DNA from: Reticulitermes lucifugus
Lineage: Eukaryota > Arthropoda > Insecta > Blattodea > Rhinotermitidae
Assembly (NCBI GenBank): GCA_026260175.1
Contig: JAKCWW010003305.1
Coordinates: 1 to 49,134 of the forward strand
Length of the DNA stretch: 49,134 nt
Direction of reading: 5' to 3'
The notes beneath the pieces were generated by a model, which saw nothing but the letters and a program-made list of their open reading frames with translations, made no database searches and was not told the DNA's origin. Every line of letters starts with the position of its first letter. Within the stretch, counting starts at the first letter, position 1. The translations under genes were made by a program, and so were the position numbers. Of this stretch, positions 1 to 10,640 are shown one piece after another.

Positions 1-62
1 TGTTAGGCCTCTGGTGCTACACTGTGTGTTGTGTTAGGCCTCTGGTGCTACACACTGTGTGT
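1..62. repeat. Tandem duplication, 31-bp unit, cut by the window edge
   Basis: Two head-to-tail copies of a unit beginning TGTTAGGCCTCTGGTGCTAC start at 1 and 32. They differ mainly by a 2-bp insertion (ACACTG versus ACACACTG). More copies may lie to the left of the window, so array length is unknown. Confidence 0.8.
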
Positions 63-186
63 TATTCTCAGCGCATTGTTTTCAAATACCGAAACGTGCC
101 TTCTGCACTGACGTAAAACACAAAGTTCCACACCCGTAAATTATAGGGACACAATTCTGTTTTTCTCGTATTTTCATCCTTTGTAG

Positions 187-485
187 TGGGGGTGGCATAG
201 TCGGTGTAGTGACTAGGCTACAGAATAAGGGTCCGGGGTTCGATTTCCAGCAGGACAACGATTTATCTCTTTTCCTACCGTCCAGAACGTCTCCGGGGAC
301 CATCCAGCCTCCTATTCGATGGGCACCGGGAGTTCTTTCCCCGGGTGTAAGGCGGACGTTGTATGAAGCAGATAACTCTCCCCATCTAATTCTGCATTTA
401 AGAATGAATATAGCCGTAATTCCACTTCCCCTTATTCTTTCATGTCATGCGCAGGGATCATTTTACCTTTCCTTTTTACCTTTGT
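187..485 (+). mobile_element. tRNA-derived SINE, family A, copy 1
   Basis: The head contains an A-box-like stretch (GGCATAGTCGGTGTAGTGAC) and a B-box-like GGTTCGATTTCC near 238-249, as expected of an RNA polymerase III promoter. The body has the family landmarks: a 'cctccta..gat' segment, a 'ccccgggtgtaaggcgg' segment and a 3' end reading ...TCATGTCATGCGCAGGGA. Related copies lie near 4.5, 6.3, 17.4, 21.3, 26.3, 40.5 and 48.2 kb. The short ORFs across it are SINE sequence, not genes. Confidence 0.75.
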
Positions 486-1012
486 CTGTATTATCATCTT
501 TAGGATTTAGGTAGGGCGTAGTTTCTGAAGTGAACTGTTAGTTTTAGAGAGTAAATTATGAAGAGATTGTAAATTTTCGTTTGCATTAGTTGCCAGAGGC
601 GAGTTATATGGCTGTTCCATAACGGAACACATTGACCCCAGAGTGCAACAACATGTTAGTCAGCAGATAAAAGCTACTTCCGCTCACTTCGCATTCAGTC
701 ACGCCCAAAGCTTGCTTTTCCTTTTTTTATATTCTTGTACACGTAATGTAGAAAGGTACAAGAGAATGTTTAAATTTTTGTGGTAGTGCATTTCAGATGC
801 TTCTGTGTTGTGCAAACTAAACGACCTTGTCTTACACTCTGCCTGATATGTTTACTGGCACATAAAGTGTTTTAATTCTGTCCAGTACTGATATATGAAA
901 CACATAAATTATAAACCGCAGTTAGTTTACATGAAACGTGATAAAAAAAGCATCAGATATTACGAAAATGATTTTAAGCACTATGTATTACAATGAGGCA
1001 TGCTCTTGTGAA
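486..1012. other. Unassigned intergenic DNA
   Basis: AT-rich sequence with no convincing ORF, repeat or RNA gene that I can see. Confidence 0.5.
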
Positions 1013-1214
1013 CACGGTAAATAAATGAAATAATATAACCAGCAAGGTGCATTCTTTATAATTTTTATTATCCTATATGTTTGGGCTTAACAGTCATCTG
1101 AATTCAGTATCGATAAGTTCTGTTAAGCCGAAACATGTAGGATTAAATTAAACGTTCCATAAACAGTGTATCTTGCTGGTTGTATTGTGTCATTTAACTG
1201 GCGTGCACGGTAAA
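1013..1214 (+). mobile_element. Foldback element with hammerhead-like 3' motif and 9-bp flanking duplication
   Basis: Arms at about 1023-1055 (containing ATAACCAGCAAGGTGCATTC) and 1163-1195 (reverse complement ACAACCAGCAAGATACACTG) form a long inverted repeat. An inner hairpin pairs GGGCTTAACAG (about 1082) with CTGTTAAGCC (1120-1129), followed by GAAACATGTAGGAT, which itself pairs with ATCCTATATGTTT upstream. CACGGTAAA occurs at 1013-1021 and again at 1206-1214, so the insert may be bounded by a 9-bp duplication, with about 10 bp of tail after the right arm. Confidence 0.65.
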
Positions 1215-1330
1215 ACCGCATTAAACAACGGTACTGAACCTTCGGGTTCCATAAAATGTGGAGTTTCTTGATCAGCTAACCGCTTGTTGCTTCTGAAGGC
1301 GGACTCTGCTCCGTGAGTTAAGAAACTTAC
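1215..1330 (+). mobile_element. 3' tail of a LINE (RPLGRPRR family), relic
   Basis: Around 1233-1300 the text reads 'ctgaaccttcgggttccat..' then 'gagtttcttgatcagctaa' and 'ttgcttctgaaggcg'. The same order of landmarks follows the LINE coding tail at 17575-17690 (opposite strand), where it encodes MNLRVP then a stop. No open frame survives here. It directly follows the flanking duplication of the foldback element. Confidence 0.5.
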
Positions 1331-1398
1331 TGTTGGCTTTCCTATCTAGAATGACCTGAGCGTAGGAGATACATTAGCGACAGTGTATAAGAGAACAG

Positions 1399-1674
1399 TT
1401 TTTTGTGAGGGGCCTCGCAGCAAATGCTACGGACGCACCGCAGCCTAAAGGCTTATTGTGCAACCCTGTGATGAAGATGATTAGTTTTTTTCGTTTTTCC
1501 GTGTAATGAAGCACCGGTGGAATTAAATTGACAGGGGAAAACCGAAGTATTCGGGGAAAATCCTGTCCCAGTGACACTTTGTCCACCACAAATCCCACAT
1601 GGACAGACCCGGTATCGAATCCGGGTCTCCGCGGTTAGAGGCCGGCGACTAACCGCCTGAGCCATGGCACGGCC
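1399..1674 (-). mobile_element. tRNA-derived SINE, family B, copy 1
   Basis: On the minus strand the element starts GGCCGTGCCATGGCTCAGG. It has an A box (TGGCTCAGGCGGTTAGTCGC) and a B-box-like GATTCGATACC. The body includes CATGTGGGATTTGTGGTGGAC, CACCGGTGCTTCATTACACGG and GGTTGCACAATAAGCCT. It ends in CCTCACAAAAAACTG. The second copy, at 47266-47540, is on the opposite strand and aligns over its whole length. Reading frames through it give MAQAVSRR-type peptides, which are repeat artefacts. Confidence 0.85.
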
Positions 1675-2129
1675 GGAGAACGGCTTAAAGAGGCTTCAAC
1701 AAATTCGGGAGAACTGAAGTTAGAGTGAACAGACCAGATTCTGGTTTATGTCATGTTGATCACAGATATTAATTTATGTACTGCGATGGTGTGCTGTTAA
1801 GTGCAATAAACTGAGAACGTTTGAAAACAAAACGAACAGAGTCAAAATTTCTGTTCCAATTCGTAACACATCTTTATTAATAAGCAGTAATATATATAAC
1901 AAACTTGTAAGGTGTGAGACTTCACCACCACATTTATTTGATATATGATATAAGGATACTTTTATATCTTTACATTTTTATGTGGTTTACCTGAATATGG
2001 CTTTACTAAAGCCGAAAAATGTAGCTAGGATTGTAAACAAGAAGGAATGTTTAGTAATGAAGTGTTGATATAGCGAAATGTACTTTTAACTCAGTTTAGA
2101 AAGAATAAGGGTATGCCATATACCAAGAA
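1675..2129. other. Intergenic DNA with one isolated hammerhead-like motif
   Basis: At 1991-2020 the plus strand reads CTGAATA, then a hairpin GGCTTT(ACT)AAAGCC, then GAAAAATGTAG. This matches the layout of the motif in the foldback elements of this window but with a changed core (CTGAATA for CTGATGA). I could not find convincing inverted arms around it. The rest is unassigned. Confidence 0.45.
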
Positions 2130-2470
2130 AACGAACAAGAGTATGTTTGGACCTGTGAGGCAGAAATTAACGAGACGGTGCCGAAAGATTCGTAATGAGG
2201 ATATTCGTAATTTGTACTGTTAATAAAATAGTAGGATGCAAAAGGCAATGGAGATTGAGAATGCATGAATATGGAGCAAGCGTTCTGGAGGTAGGAAATG
2301 CGTGCAATGTTTTAGTAGATAAGCCTGAAAGGAGGAGACCACTTGGGAGACCAAGGCGTAAATGGCAGAATACTCCCGAAATAGGCTGCGCGCTTTTAGC
2401 CTGGATTCATCAGGGTAATAAAATTTTAGATTTCATAAAAGAAAACGAATTTTCTCAGTTTTGCTTTCAG
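2130..2470 (+). mobile_element. LINE C-terminal coding relic (RPLGRPRR family)
   Basis: One frame at 2195-2512 contains KPERRRPLGRPRRKWQN at about 2321-2376. This is the basic C-terminal motif seen in many insect non-LTR retrotransposon ORF2 proteins after the reverse transcriptase. Upstream text (ATGCATGAATATGGAG...) fits the preceding helix in degraded form. Downstream, 'gtaataaaattttagatttcataaaa' at about 2415-2441 fits the MNLRVP 3' tail with an internal deletion in between. No RT domain remains, so it is a 5'-truncated dead copy and the 105-aa frame is not a gene. Confidence 0.65.
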
Positions 2471-2897
2471 ACGCAAGTCTTTGATAGAACGGACCACATG
2501 GGACATTTTTAAACTAGAGTTAAAGTAGCTAATATTTTTGTAATGTATTGATGGAATTAATGTAATATTTCTTGTACTGATTTAAGAAATCAGAACGTCC
2601 GTTTCACTACTTTAAAATTGTTTCTTAATGTTTTATGCAAATGTTAAAGTAAGTGGCAGAAACGAATACTGTAAGGTGCCAGGTGGCTATAATGGGGTAG
2701 CGTGACGTTTGAAAAAACTTGCATAAGATTTAGACACATTGCGTGCTATATCGTGATAGAGGTCACTGTGTTTCCGTTTTGTTACGTACCCTTGTCTTCT
2801 TTTAAATGGCCCCAGGATAGAATCTCGATTTGTAATGAGCTGAGCGCGTGATGTTGACCAATTCAGTTTATATGAACAGATTTGTAGGGTAGGTGAG

Positions 2898-2926
2898 TGG
2901 TGGTGGTGGTGGTGGTGGTGGGGGGG
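2898..2926 (+). repeat. (TGG)n microsatellite ending in a G run
   Basis: About eight uninterrupted TGG units run into a short G tract, followed by ATAATTAAAAAAAG. Confidence 0.95.
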
Positions 2927-4317
2927 ATAATTAAAAAAAGATTGCCGTTAATTATCGCGTAACGAAGCTCGGAAATAATAAAGAAAGAAGTGAATGTGGT
3001 GTTCTTACAGGATTTACCTCCAGAATTTCTTTTCACACGCGTTACTACTAATTCGATGCGGTAATTAACGTTGAGGCCTTTGATGATTATCAGTCCTCTC
3101 AACCGACCTGTCTTTTATAAGCGCTTCTTTCTTTAGCTTTTATGTTTTGAGCTGCTTTCGCATTAGTAGGAGATACACACAAATTGGTATTGAGCGGACG
3201 AGCAGTGTTCTTGAATACGTATAACGGGCGTTGCAGTGATCCTAATGTTGCCATTGAAGGTGATCGATAACGAAAGTGCCTTCAGTGTAGGAAGGGCAAA
3301 ATTCTGCAATTTTCTGATATCAGTTCATTGTTCCTACGGGTTACAACAATCAAGATACATGACGTCGCTGTGTGTAATTAGTTCCTTGATTAATTTACTC
3401 ACATCGCTACTGAACCTAGAAATGCAGCCTTAAAATTTCTTACTAACATTACATTAGTTTTGTTATAATTTATTAAAGCTGTTTCTGTCCCTTCTTTTCA
3501 TTTATCGACAATTATTTTCTAGATGTTTGAAAGTTTTAATTCGCTCAATTTTAATTTCCTATTTACCTTGGACGGTTACAAGTCAATGTTCCTAAAACGA
3601 CTACCTAAACATTGCAAAATGCAATTTCATTATATTTACTATGCAGCACTGCAGGCTGTTCTCTCCCAGTTTATTCTTGTACAGCAGGTGGCTTTGTGTT
3701 ATGATCTAGTCTAACAACTTCCTTTTATTACAGCCTGTGTTCCTTTGTCATTTCAGCTGTAGATGATAATGATATCGCGTTCTTAGTCAATGATTTATCT
3801 GCTGCTGTCCTTGGCAGAGGAGTAAGATTATATTTAGACAGAGCATAGAGTGGAAAATTGTCTGTTTAACCCGTAAAATATAGATTTTCTTTTAAAAAGT
3901 AAGTGTAGTCGTGCGGAAACACTAAACAATTTCATTTACAACTCAAATATTAGGAATACACTTATTAATCCTTAAAGAACGACAAATATTAACCTGATTC
4001 AGTTCGTTCCGCACAGTAACCAAACTACATCTCGGTTGTAAAAACCTATTAGTTAGAGCTGTATAGGGGGATAATCGCTGTTTGTTCTGAGATCTGTAGA
4101 ACACACATGAATATACAGTGTGGGCAGAACGTAGAATTTGTGAATGTTAAACCTGCTGGTACATACAGGGCTTAAAGTGTTACCGTGTTAAAGTCAAAAT
4201 AAACGTTATTCAGAGAAGCTTTTAGAATAGGAATATGCAGTGATCTGTGGTGATATTGGCTACTCAGAGGAACTTGTACAGTAGCATAGAGGCAGTAAGT
4301 AAATAAAGATCGCTGTA
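2927..4317. other. Unassigned intergenic DNA
   Basis: Frames of 65 aa (3236) and 63 aa (3523) occur but show no domain, signal or compositional sign of coding. I see no repeat shared with the rest of the window. Confidence 0.5.
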
Positions 4318-4440
4318 CTTCTTGAGAAGGCGATAGTCGCTTAGCTGGTCAAGAAATTTCCGCGTTTGTATGGAAACGGAAACTTGACTACAGCTTCGAC
4401 AAAAGCCCTGCACTGGACCTTACCCGAAGTTAAACTAATC
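4318..4440 (-). mobile_element. LINE/SINE 3' tail fragment
   Basis: On the minus strand the order 'ttcgggtaaggtccagtgc', 'tttccgtttccat', 'gaaatttcttgaccagcta' and 'cttctcaagaag' matches the retroelement tails at 12205-12312 and 17575-17690 in this window. No ORF survives. Confidence 0.5.
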
Positions 4441-4508
4441 TACGCTAGTAATTTGTCCCGTTAAGATTTATTTTGATATTGTCTCATCTACAGTACACTG
4501 AGGTCAGT

Positions 4509-4790
4509 GGGTCGGGATAGCCTAGTCGGTATAGTGACTCGCTACGAGTTTGGACGGTCCGGAGCTCGATCCCTAATGCAGGCAAGGAATTTTATGTTCG
4601 CCAAAACCCGTTCAGATCGGCCATGGGTCGCACCCAGCCTCCGGGGTTCTTCCCGGGGGGGCAAGCGGCCGGGACGTGGCTTTAACCATCCACCCCCATC
4701 TAGCACCGAGGTTGGAACAGAGTACAGCTGTACCTCTGTTCTTTCATGGAATGTTGTAGGGAGAACTTTACTTTTCCTTATATTTAAGTC
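4509..4790 (+). mobile_element. tRNA-derived SINE, family A, copy 2
   Basis: The head has GGATAGCCTAGTCGGTATAG (A-box side) and GGAGCTCGATCCC (B-box side). The body continues through CCAGCCTCCGGGG, GGGGGCAAGCGGCCGGGAC, ATCTAGCACCGAGGTTGG and the hairpin-like AGAGTACAGCTGTACCTCTG. It ends in 'tactttt'. It is one of the better preserved family A copies. Confidence 0.8.
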
Positions 4791-5877
4791 TGCCAAGTGA
4801 CCTATTACCTCAGGTTTTCCGACTAAATTTCTTGTATATTATCATCTTTCATGAATGCTACATAAGCAGCCCATCTCACCCCGTTGATTTAATTATTCTA
4901 GTAAACGTTTTTGAAAAGAAACACTATGAAGCCTCTCATTATGCATTCTTATCATTTCTCATATTATTTCCAGTCTCATAATTCCAAATATTCCAAATGT
5001 TCTCAAACCACCGTTCGGTTCTTCCTTCTATGTGAGAAGACTGTTTGTCTTAATATATAATGGTTTTACTGTGTCAGAATATCTGATTTAAAGAAACTGC
5101 CGCTTTATGTGTTATGTATTTGAATTTGAATCTCTGCGATTGAATAAGAGATTTGATGAAGTCTATATAGGTTGCTGTTGGTGTTAATATAATTGTAAGG
5201 ATACTTCCTCCTGGCATGTAGACCTAGGCCACTTACATAGTATCAGAAGGTAGCTGCTTCCTCCATGTTGCAGTATACTAACAAGAAGTGCATGGTTCTC
5301 GTCATAATACCTAAAGTACGTATCCTTGTCAGAGCTAATTGCGTCAGTGACATCTCCCAAGGGGGTCGGTGATGGTGTGGTTGTGAAGGGTGAACTTTCA
5401 GAGAAGAATGGCAAGAGGATAGAGAGAGACGGAGAGACGAAGCAAGACATGGGTTTCGAATTATGGCCTAGACATCACTCTTCTCCAAGGAGACCTATAG
5501 AAAATCCTTTATTAATGTCAGGATTCCACACAGTTCATAGTGGGGTTTCTAAAATGACATCAAGATTCCTCGCCCTGCTATGAAAAAGTCTTACGTGTAC
5601 TCTGCGAAGTGCATTTGTTTAGGGAGGTAATAAGTTACACTCATTTCGTATGATATGCAAAAATGCATTTAGATCAGACAGTGTGACGGCAGTTAATTTT
5701 GTAACAGAATCAAGGAAAAATGCAGGTGGCACCCGATTAAATGAAGCATTATAAAGCTAAAGTTTTCGGAAAAGAAATGGAAGAAATATTTAAACTTCGG
5801 TTTTTACATCTCGCTCTGACATTTATACATTAGAAAGATAATTATAATTAGTCCGTCAATCACATCTGAATATTTTT
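4791..5877. other. Unassigned intergenic DNA
   Basis: Overlapping frames of 85-88 aa on both strands around 5184-5583 have no recognisable domain. No repeat was identified. Confidence 0.5.
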
Positions 5878-6022
5878 TTAATATTTAATACAACATGTGC
5901 GGCTTGTATTGGCCATCATCATGTAATAATTTACAAAATACTTAACATTCCTTCTACGTATTTTATATTGTAATAACTGATTATTTCCAATACAGGTCGA
6001 AACATGCTGTATTAAATATTAA
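5878..6022 (+). mobile_element. Foldback element with hammerhead-like motif
   Basis: The left arm (5878-5923, TTAATATTTAATACAACATG) pairs with the right arm (about 5979-6022, reverse complement TTAATATTTAATACAGCATG). Pairing continues inward with CTTGTATTGG against CCAATACAGG. The plus strand carries CTGATTA at 5978-5984 and GAAACATG at 5999-6006. The core differs from CTGATGA at one position. The spacer between arms is about 60 bp. Confidence 0.6.
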
Positions 6023-6258
6023 GTAACTAAAAATGTTGAGTTGTGATGTACGGTGTATTTATTATTCCAATATGGAAGAAATCCTGATCATTAAAGAAAT
6101 TATGGCATTGTAGAACATTTAAAAATTAAGACAACCGTCAGACTTGTAGAATGTGACGGAACACAGTGGGAACAGCACCTGAAACAATACAGACTAAAAG
6201 AAATACACTATAGCATAAAAACCTAGAGGAAGAAAGTTTCAGAAAAACACTGTACAGA

Positions 6259-6525
6259 TGACTGAGCCGAGTAGATAAATCGGTATATAGACTAGGCTAC
6301 TGGATGGATGGCCGGATACCGGGGTTCGATTCACAATGGAGACAGATTTTTCTCTTCGCCGCTTTGTTCAGACCGGCTGTGGGTTTCATCTAGTCTTCCG
6401 TACAGAGGAAGACGGGGGCTCTGTCCTCGGGAATTGAGGATCGGTATGTGCAACAAACCACGTCTACTGACGAAGGTTAAGAAAGAGAGGAGCTGTAACT
6501 CTACTCTCCTGTACAGCATTTCCGG
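6259..6525 (+). mobile_element. tRNA-derived SINE, family A, copy 3
   Basis: A degenerate A-box region (TAAATCGGTATATAGACTAG) is followed by a clean B box (GGGGTTCGATTC at about 6321). The body runs through GTCTTCCGTACAGAGG, 'gaattgaggatcgg' and GAGGAGCTGTAACTCTACTC. The 124-aa frame at 6308-6682 arises from this SINE and its flank. Confidence 0.7.
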
Positions 6526-6802
6526 CGTGGTTGTTAATTCAGAAGAGGGCATCTTCAGCTTTACTGGAGAGATGGCACGACGTCTTCACATACTCCAAGC
6601 CCTAATAACTCACACTTTGTTGATGAAGTTTCCGGTAAGGAATCTTCATCACATCTTTTGGGATTTAATGATAAGCTATTGACATTTCTCATGCCACATG
6701 AAGAATGTTATACGTCTGTCATAATGTCAGCAGTTACATAATAGTTATTATTCACTATCAACACAACTAATTGTGTTGTATTATATTATATTATATAAAA
6801 TG

Positions 6803-6842
6803 TGTGGCTACATACTTCGCCAATTATATGGTGATCTTCAGG
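6803..6842 (-). other. Isolated hammerhead-like motif
   Basis: On the minus strand: CTGAAGA (6841-6835), a weak hairpin CACCA...TTGG, GAAG (6818-6815), then TATGTAGCCAC. GAAG replaces the invariant GAAA, so a catalytic RNA is unlikely. It is best read as a decayed copy of the motif at 44959-44992. Confidence 0.4.
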
Positions 6843-6943
6843 CCATTCGAACTACATAAAATTCAAAATCACAATTTGTAAGAATTATTTAAATAATGCT
6901 TAGTGGAAACATGCAACCACAGATATAATATAATAGTATTCAT

Positions 6944-7051
6944 TCATTCTGTGGTCTGTCTTACGACAGGTCTGTAGCCTCTTCCAAAGCGAGTTCTCCA
7001 CAGGGTGCGATCTAGTGCTTCCTCTTTCAATTTCCAGTATCTTTTCTTTTC
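6944..7051 (-). mobile_element. LINE ORF2 C-terminal tail (TRFGRGY family), 5'-truncated
   Basis: Read on the minus strand this encodes a continuous C-terminal segment including YWKLKEEALDRTLWRTRFGR, ending RQTTE and TGA (6946-6944). This is a conserved LINE C-terminus. The 5' truncation point abuts a (TAATA)n tract. The same terminus occurs, more decayed, at 31663-32175 in the same orientation. Confidence 0.8.
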
Positions 7052-7098
7052 ATAATAATATAATATAATATAATATAATATAATATAATATAATATAA
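7052..7098 (+). repeat. (TAATA)n pentanucleotide microsatellite
   Basis: About nine TAATA units lie directly against the truncated end of the LINE tail, possibly grown from an A/T-rich insertion junction. Confidence 0.9.
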
Positions 7099-10000
7099 CA
7101 TAATATTATATAACTAGTTTGTTGATGGTGAACAGTAACTATTTTATAAATATGCAGCACGACGGGTTGTGTGAGATATTAAGGTAATGTCTGCAGGTTT
7201 GGTTTCTCAATTGAATCTCTGTCATTTCACATCTCACTCAGTACTGCGTAGTATAAGTAATGATGAGTGTGTTGTGCAGATTAACATTGTTATTACATGA
7301 ACACAGTAATAGTAATGGTTAATATTTAAACGTATTATGCAACATTATAAAATTTTCAAAACACATACGGACGTACAGAAAGATGGTGGATTGAGGGCGG
7401 ATATATTAATAGGTGGGTGTAATTGATTGTTGGATGGGTAAATGGTCTGATTGATTGTGTGATTGATGGTTCGGTTGATGGGTGGATGGATATATGGGTT
7501 GATATTTCTACGTCGCACATTACCCTGTCAAGCTCTACGTGCAATTGACCGGATGTTATTATATTCTTACATGTGTTCTATGATCCGGTATGTACAAAAG
7601 TGTGTATACCATTAATTGCGCTGTAAATTTAAGAATGTAATTGATAATAGATGATTGCTATTTTACGAAACGTACACTTTGCTGTTGGTCATTAGGCTTC
7701 TGATTCAGGACGTAAATACTCACAAAAAACCAAATTCATTTTAAATGTACCTACTTTCTGAAAACACCAGTCCGTCTAGGAAGTTTTCTGAAATCGACGT
7801 CAGTAAATTGTAGATATCTGTGACCGCAAGGAACTTTAATGAATTAAGAAATTAATTTAAATGGATGTGAAATTTTGCCTTTTTTACGTGAAACAGGGCC
7901 TTTTTCGAAGAACACGTGTAGTTTTTCCTCAAATCTGCTGCTTCAAGATAAGGTGACAGGAAGACGGTGTCATGGATGTCCGGCAGAAAGATGGCAGTGC
8001 AAGTGCTTGTTATCGGAACATGTAAACTCTTAGCCACGATAATCATTCGCAGTTTATCATTCTCGCTATTACCCTCTGAATACCTCTAAACCGTATTTCG
8101 ACCAAAATCCACATCACAGAACTTTACTCTTGTAGTTGAAACCCACTCTGTCGCTAATGAATGCATTTTTAGCTGATTATGTAGGGAAAATTTCGTGGTT
8201 TGTATTCCTTTCGTCTATATCGTAGACCTTGCCATTATTGTTATTATTATTGTTGTTGCTATTTGTTATTCTATTTTTTGATCATAGCTCCTCTCATGCC
8301 ATGATTTTTTTCTTTGTAATGTCCTTTGACTACTAGGTTGTTGATTCAGCACGTAAGTAATAAATAATTGTTGTTGCACCCTCACTATCTCTAGTAGAAT
8401 TGTTTATATTTTTGTTTTCAACGTCTGTCATGATCTGTTTTCATTTCAGAATTATTCTGAAACATGAATTATTTTGCACATTGTGTCCCGTGTCCTTGAG
8501 ATATATTATTAGTAGGACGTGATTTTACTTTATATATAACTGCTATTTCTAATTGGTAACATTTTTATTTCCAGCTATTACGTTATACCGTTTTTGGGGT
8601 ATTTAAAGCAAAATAAATGAGCTGTAACAAAAGAATTAATCATTGTAATGGACTGCTTTATAAATGCAGGAGTTTATAGGAGACTGACACCGAGATTAGT
8701 CCTTGTAGAGCTGAATTTTTTTTAGAAGTGACTTAGGACAGGGGCAGATCGCGGGGTTGTAATTATTTTGACACACTTTTGAGTATAATATGAACGTAGT
8801 GTCTGCAGAAGGAAGACAAGGCCTTGAATTTCGTAGCTCATTTCATACTGCGCCACTCCCAGTCACCTTAAACCGCACCTACGTCTTGCTCTTATATTTG
8901 ACACAGTAAATATACGAAACATTTAGCTTTTAGACCTTCTGGTGTGCCGAAATTGTTGATAATATTCCCCAGATAAGCTGTCAGGTATGTTACGTAATAA
9001 TATTGTCAATAACAGGTGATAAGTGGGAGCTGTTTAGAGACTCTAGGGCAGGCTCTGTAAGCAGAATTCCAGGTCGTTCGTCGGTGTTCACTTATTAACA
9101 CCTTAGGTAAATAACACGTGTTGTTGATACTGTGTCCCTAAATAACTTTGTTATTGAAGTATTACACAGCTTCTCTGAAATATGTATTAAATATGTAGCA
9201 TGCATATATAACTAAATGGAGCCAGCATCTTCAGAAGCTAGTACGTGCTCATTTACTGGAAGAAAAGGTTGATTATTATGTAACCTGAAGGTATTCACAT
9301 GAGCTGCCGCTGGACCATGTCTTGTAGCAGTTTAATCCTTCTGGACCCTGACAGTTGTTTTCTTAAGCTCGACTTTAATTTAACGTCCTTCTACACTTAG
9401 GTCTCCCAAGGTCAGTTTTCCGAGCTGATATGTTTTCTGCTTTCCTGATCTGTGTCTCATCATACCTACTTGTACTTGTTCAGCCAATCTCATCCTCTTG
9501 ATTTATATTTTGTGTACATATGCTCGTCGGCACAGGTAAAGGTTACCTCGGATGTGAGGTCCTCTAGTTTGGTTGATAGGTACTGATTTCTCGCAGGAAT
9601 CTGATGCCTCCATCTTCACTGTGGAATAATCGTTCTGTCCTGAATATGGAGATGGCCGGTTCTTCCGGCTCGAATTAAGCCGCGTCGCATCCGAGAATAT
9701 TATTAACCCTTCAATCCTGGCCTCGGTGCACTGTACGGACCTTGAATATTTTATACGTTGCCGACCTCGGTGCACTGTAATTTCGTGAATTCACTAGAGG
9801 GTACTGTAATTTAAGACCCTGTGGTCCTGAGTAGTATAAATTTAAACCCCATCTTCATTGAAGGGTAATTTTCATGCTACGAGAACCTAAAATTTTAAAT
9901 ACCTACACATTTTGTCAAACGCGTTCTTAATTTTGATATTTCGCTGTGGAACTCCTTTATAGACATTAATTAAAGACCCGGAATTCCTAACAAAATACAG

Positions 10001-10449
10001 ATGTTTATGTAATTTGTACTTTATTGAATTCGCATTCAGAAGGTTGTGCATTTTTATGGGTTTCTGAGTAATATTTCTGGTGCATGAAACGTAGAGGAAA
10101 AGTCTGAAACTTTTCTGTCTTTGACGTTATATAGTAGCTACTTCGCCTGCATTAGTTTCTGCAGACAGACTGACGTATGAATAAGTCTGTCTTCTGATAT
10201 GTGATGACGTATACTCCGGTGACGTCACATCCCAGAAGACGTTCGTCATAGTCACTTCTATGAGAACCTCAAGTCTTCTGCATTTATAACTGATACTTCG
10301 CAATAAATTATATTTTGTGAAGGCGAAAAATGTTGGATTTAGTTTCGGAACTGATGTAGTTAAAGATAAACTACAAAAGTATTGTAATGCAAAGATTTTT
10401 AATTTTTATATTGTGGGCGTGGCTATTGAATTTATTCACCAAATTAATA
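7099..10449. other. Unassigned intergenic DNA with a degenerate tetranucleotide tract
   Basis: At 7380-7505 there is a degenerate (TTGA/TGGA)n tract (TGATTGTTGGATGGG and similar). A related short motif appears at 7684-7717 and 8321-8357 (GTCAnTAGGnTnnTGATTCAG.ACGTAA), and again at 31480-31516. CCTCGGTGCACTGTA is repeated at about 9720 and 9764. Frames of 62-90 aa show no coding features. Confidence 0.5.
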
Positions 10450-10640
10450 ATCGGTGACCGGACAAGTTAGCTCAAGTTTCTGTATTGTGTCTGGGAGGTG
10501 CACATTTCGAATTTCGGCCGGGATACCGGTTTTCCTGACAGGGTTTAGTGTTATCTTGTGTCTGTCGGGGTAAATGCCTGAATAATTCCTCAAATTCCAC
10601 AACAGCTTTCTTTAATATTATCACCAATTTATTATCATCT
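10450..10640 (+). mobile_element. tRNA-derived SINE, family C
   Basis: The head reads GGACAAGTTAGCTCAAGTTTC (A-box type TTAGCTCA), followed by a weak B-box region (ATTTCGGCCGGGATACC). The body has GGTTTTCCTGACAGGG, GTCGGGGTAAATGCCTGAA and a 3' portion with 'ccacaacagctttctttaatatt'. This layout matches a common insect SINE in which a Pol III head leads into 'ggttttcctg...ggggcaaatgc'. It is the only copy in the window. Confidence 0.55.

Noticed and set aside
2195..2512. 105-aa frame as a host gene
   Set aside because: Contains the LINE C-terminal motif RPLGRPRR and a retroelement tail.
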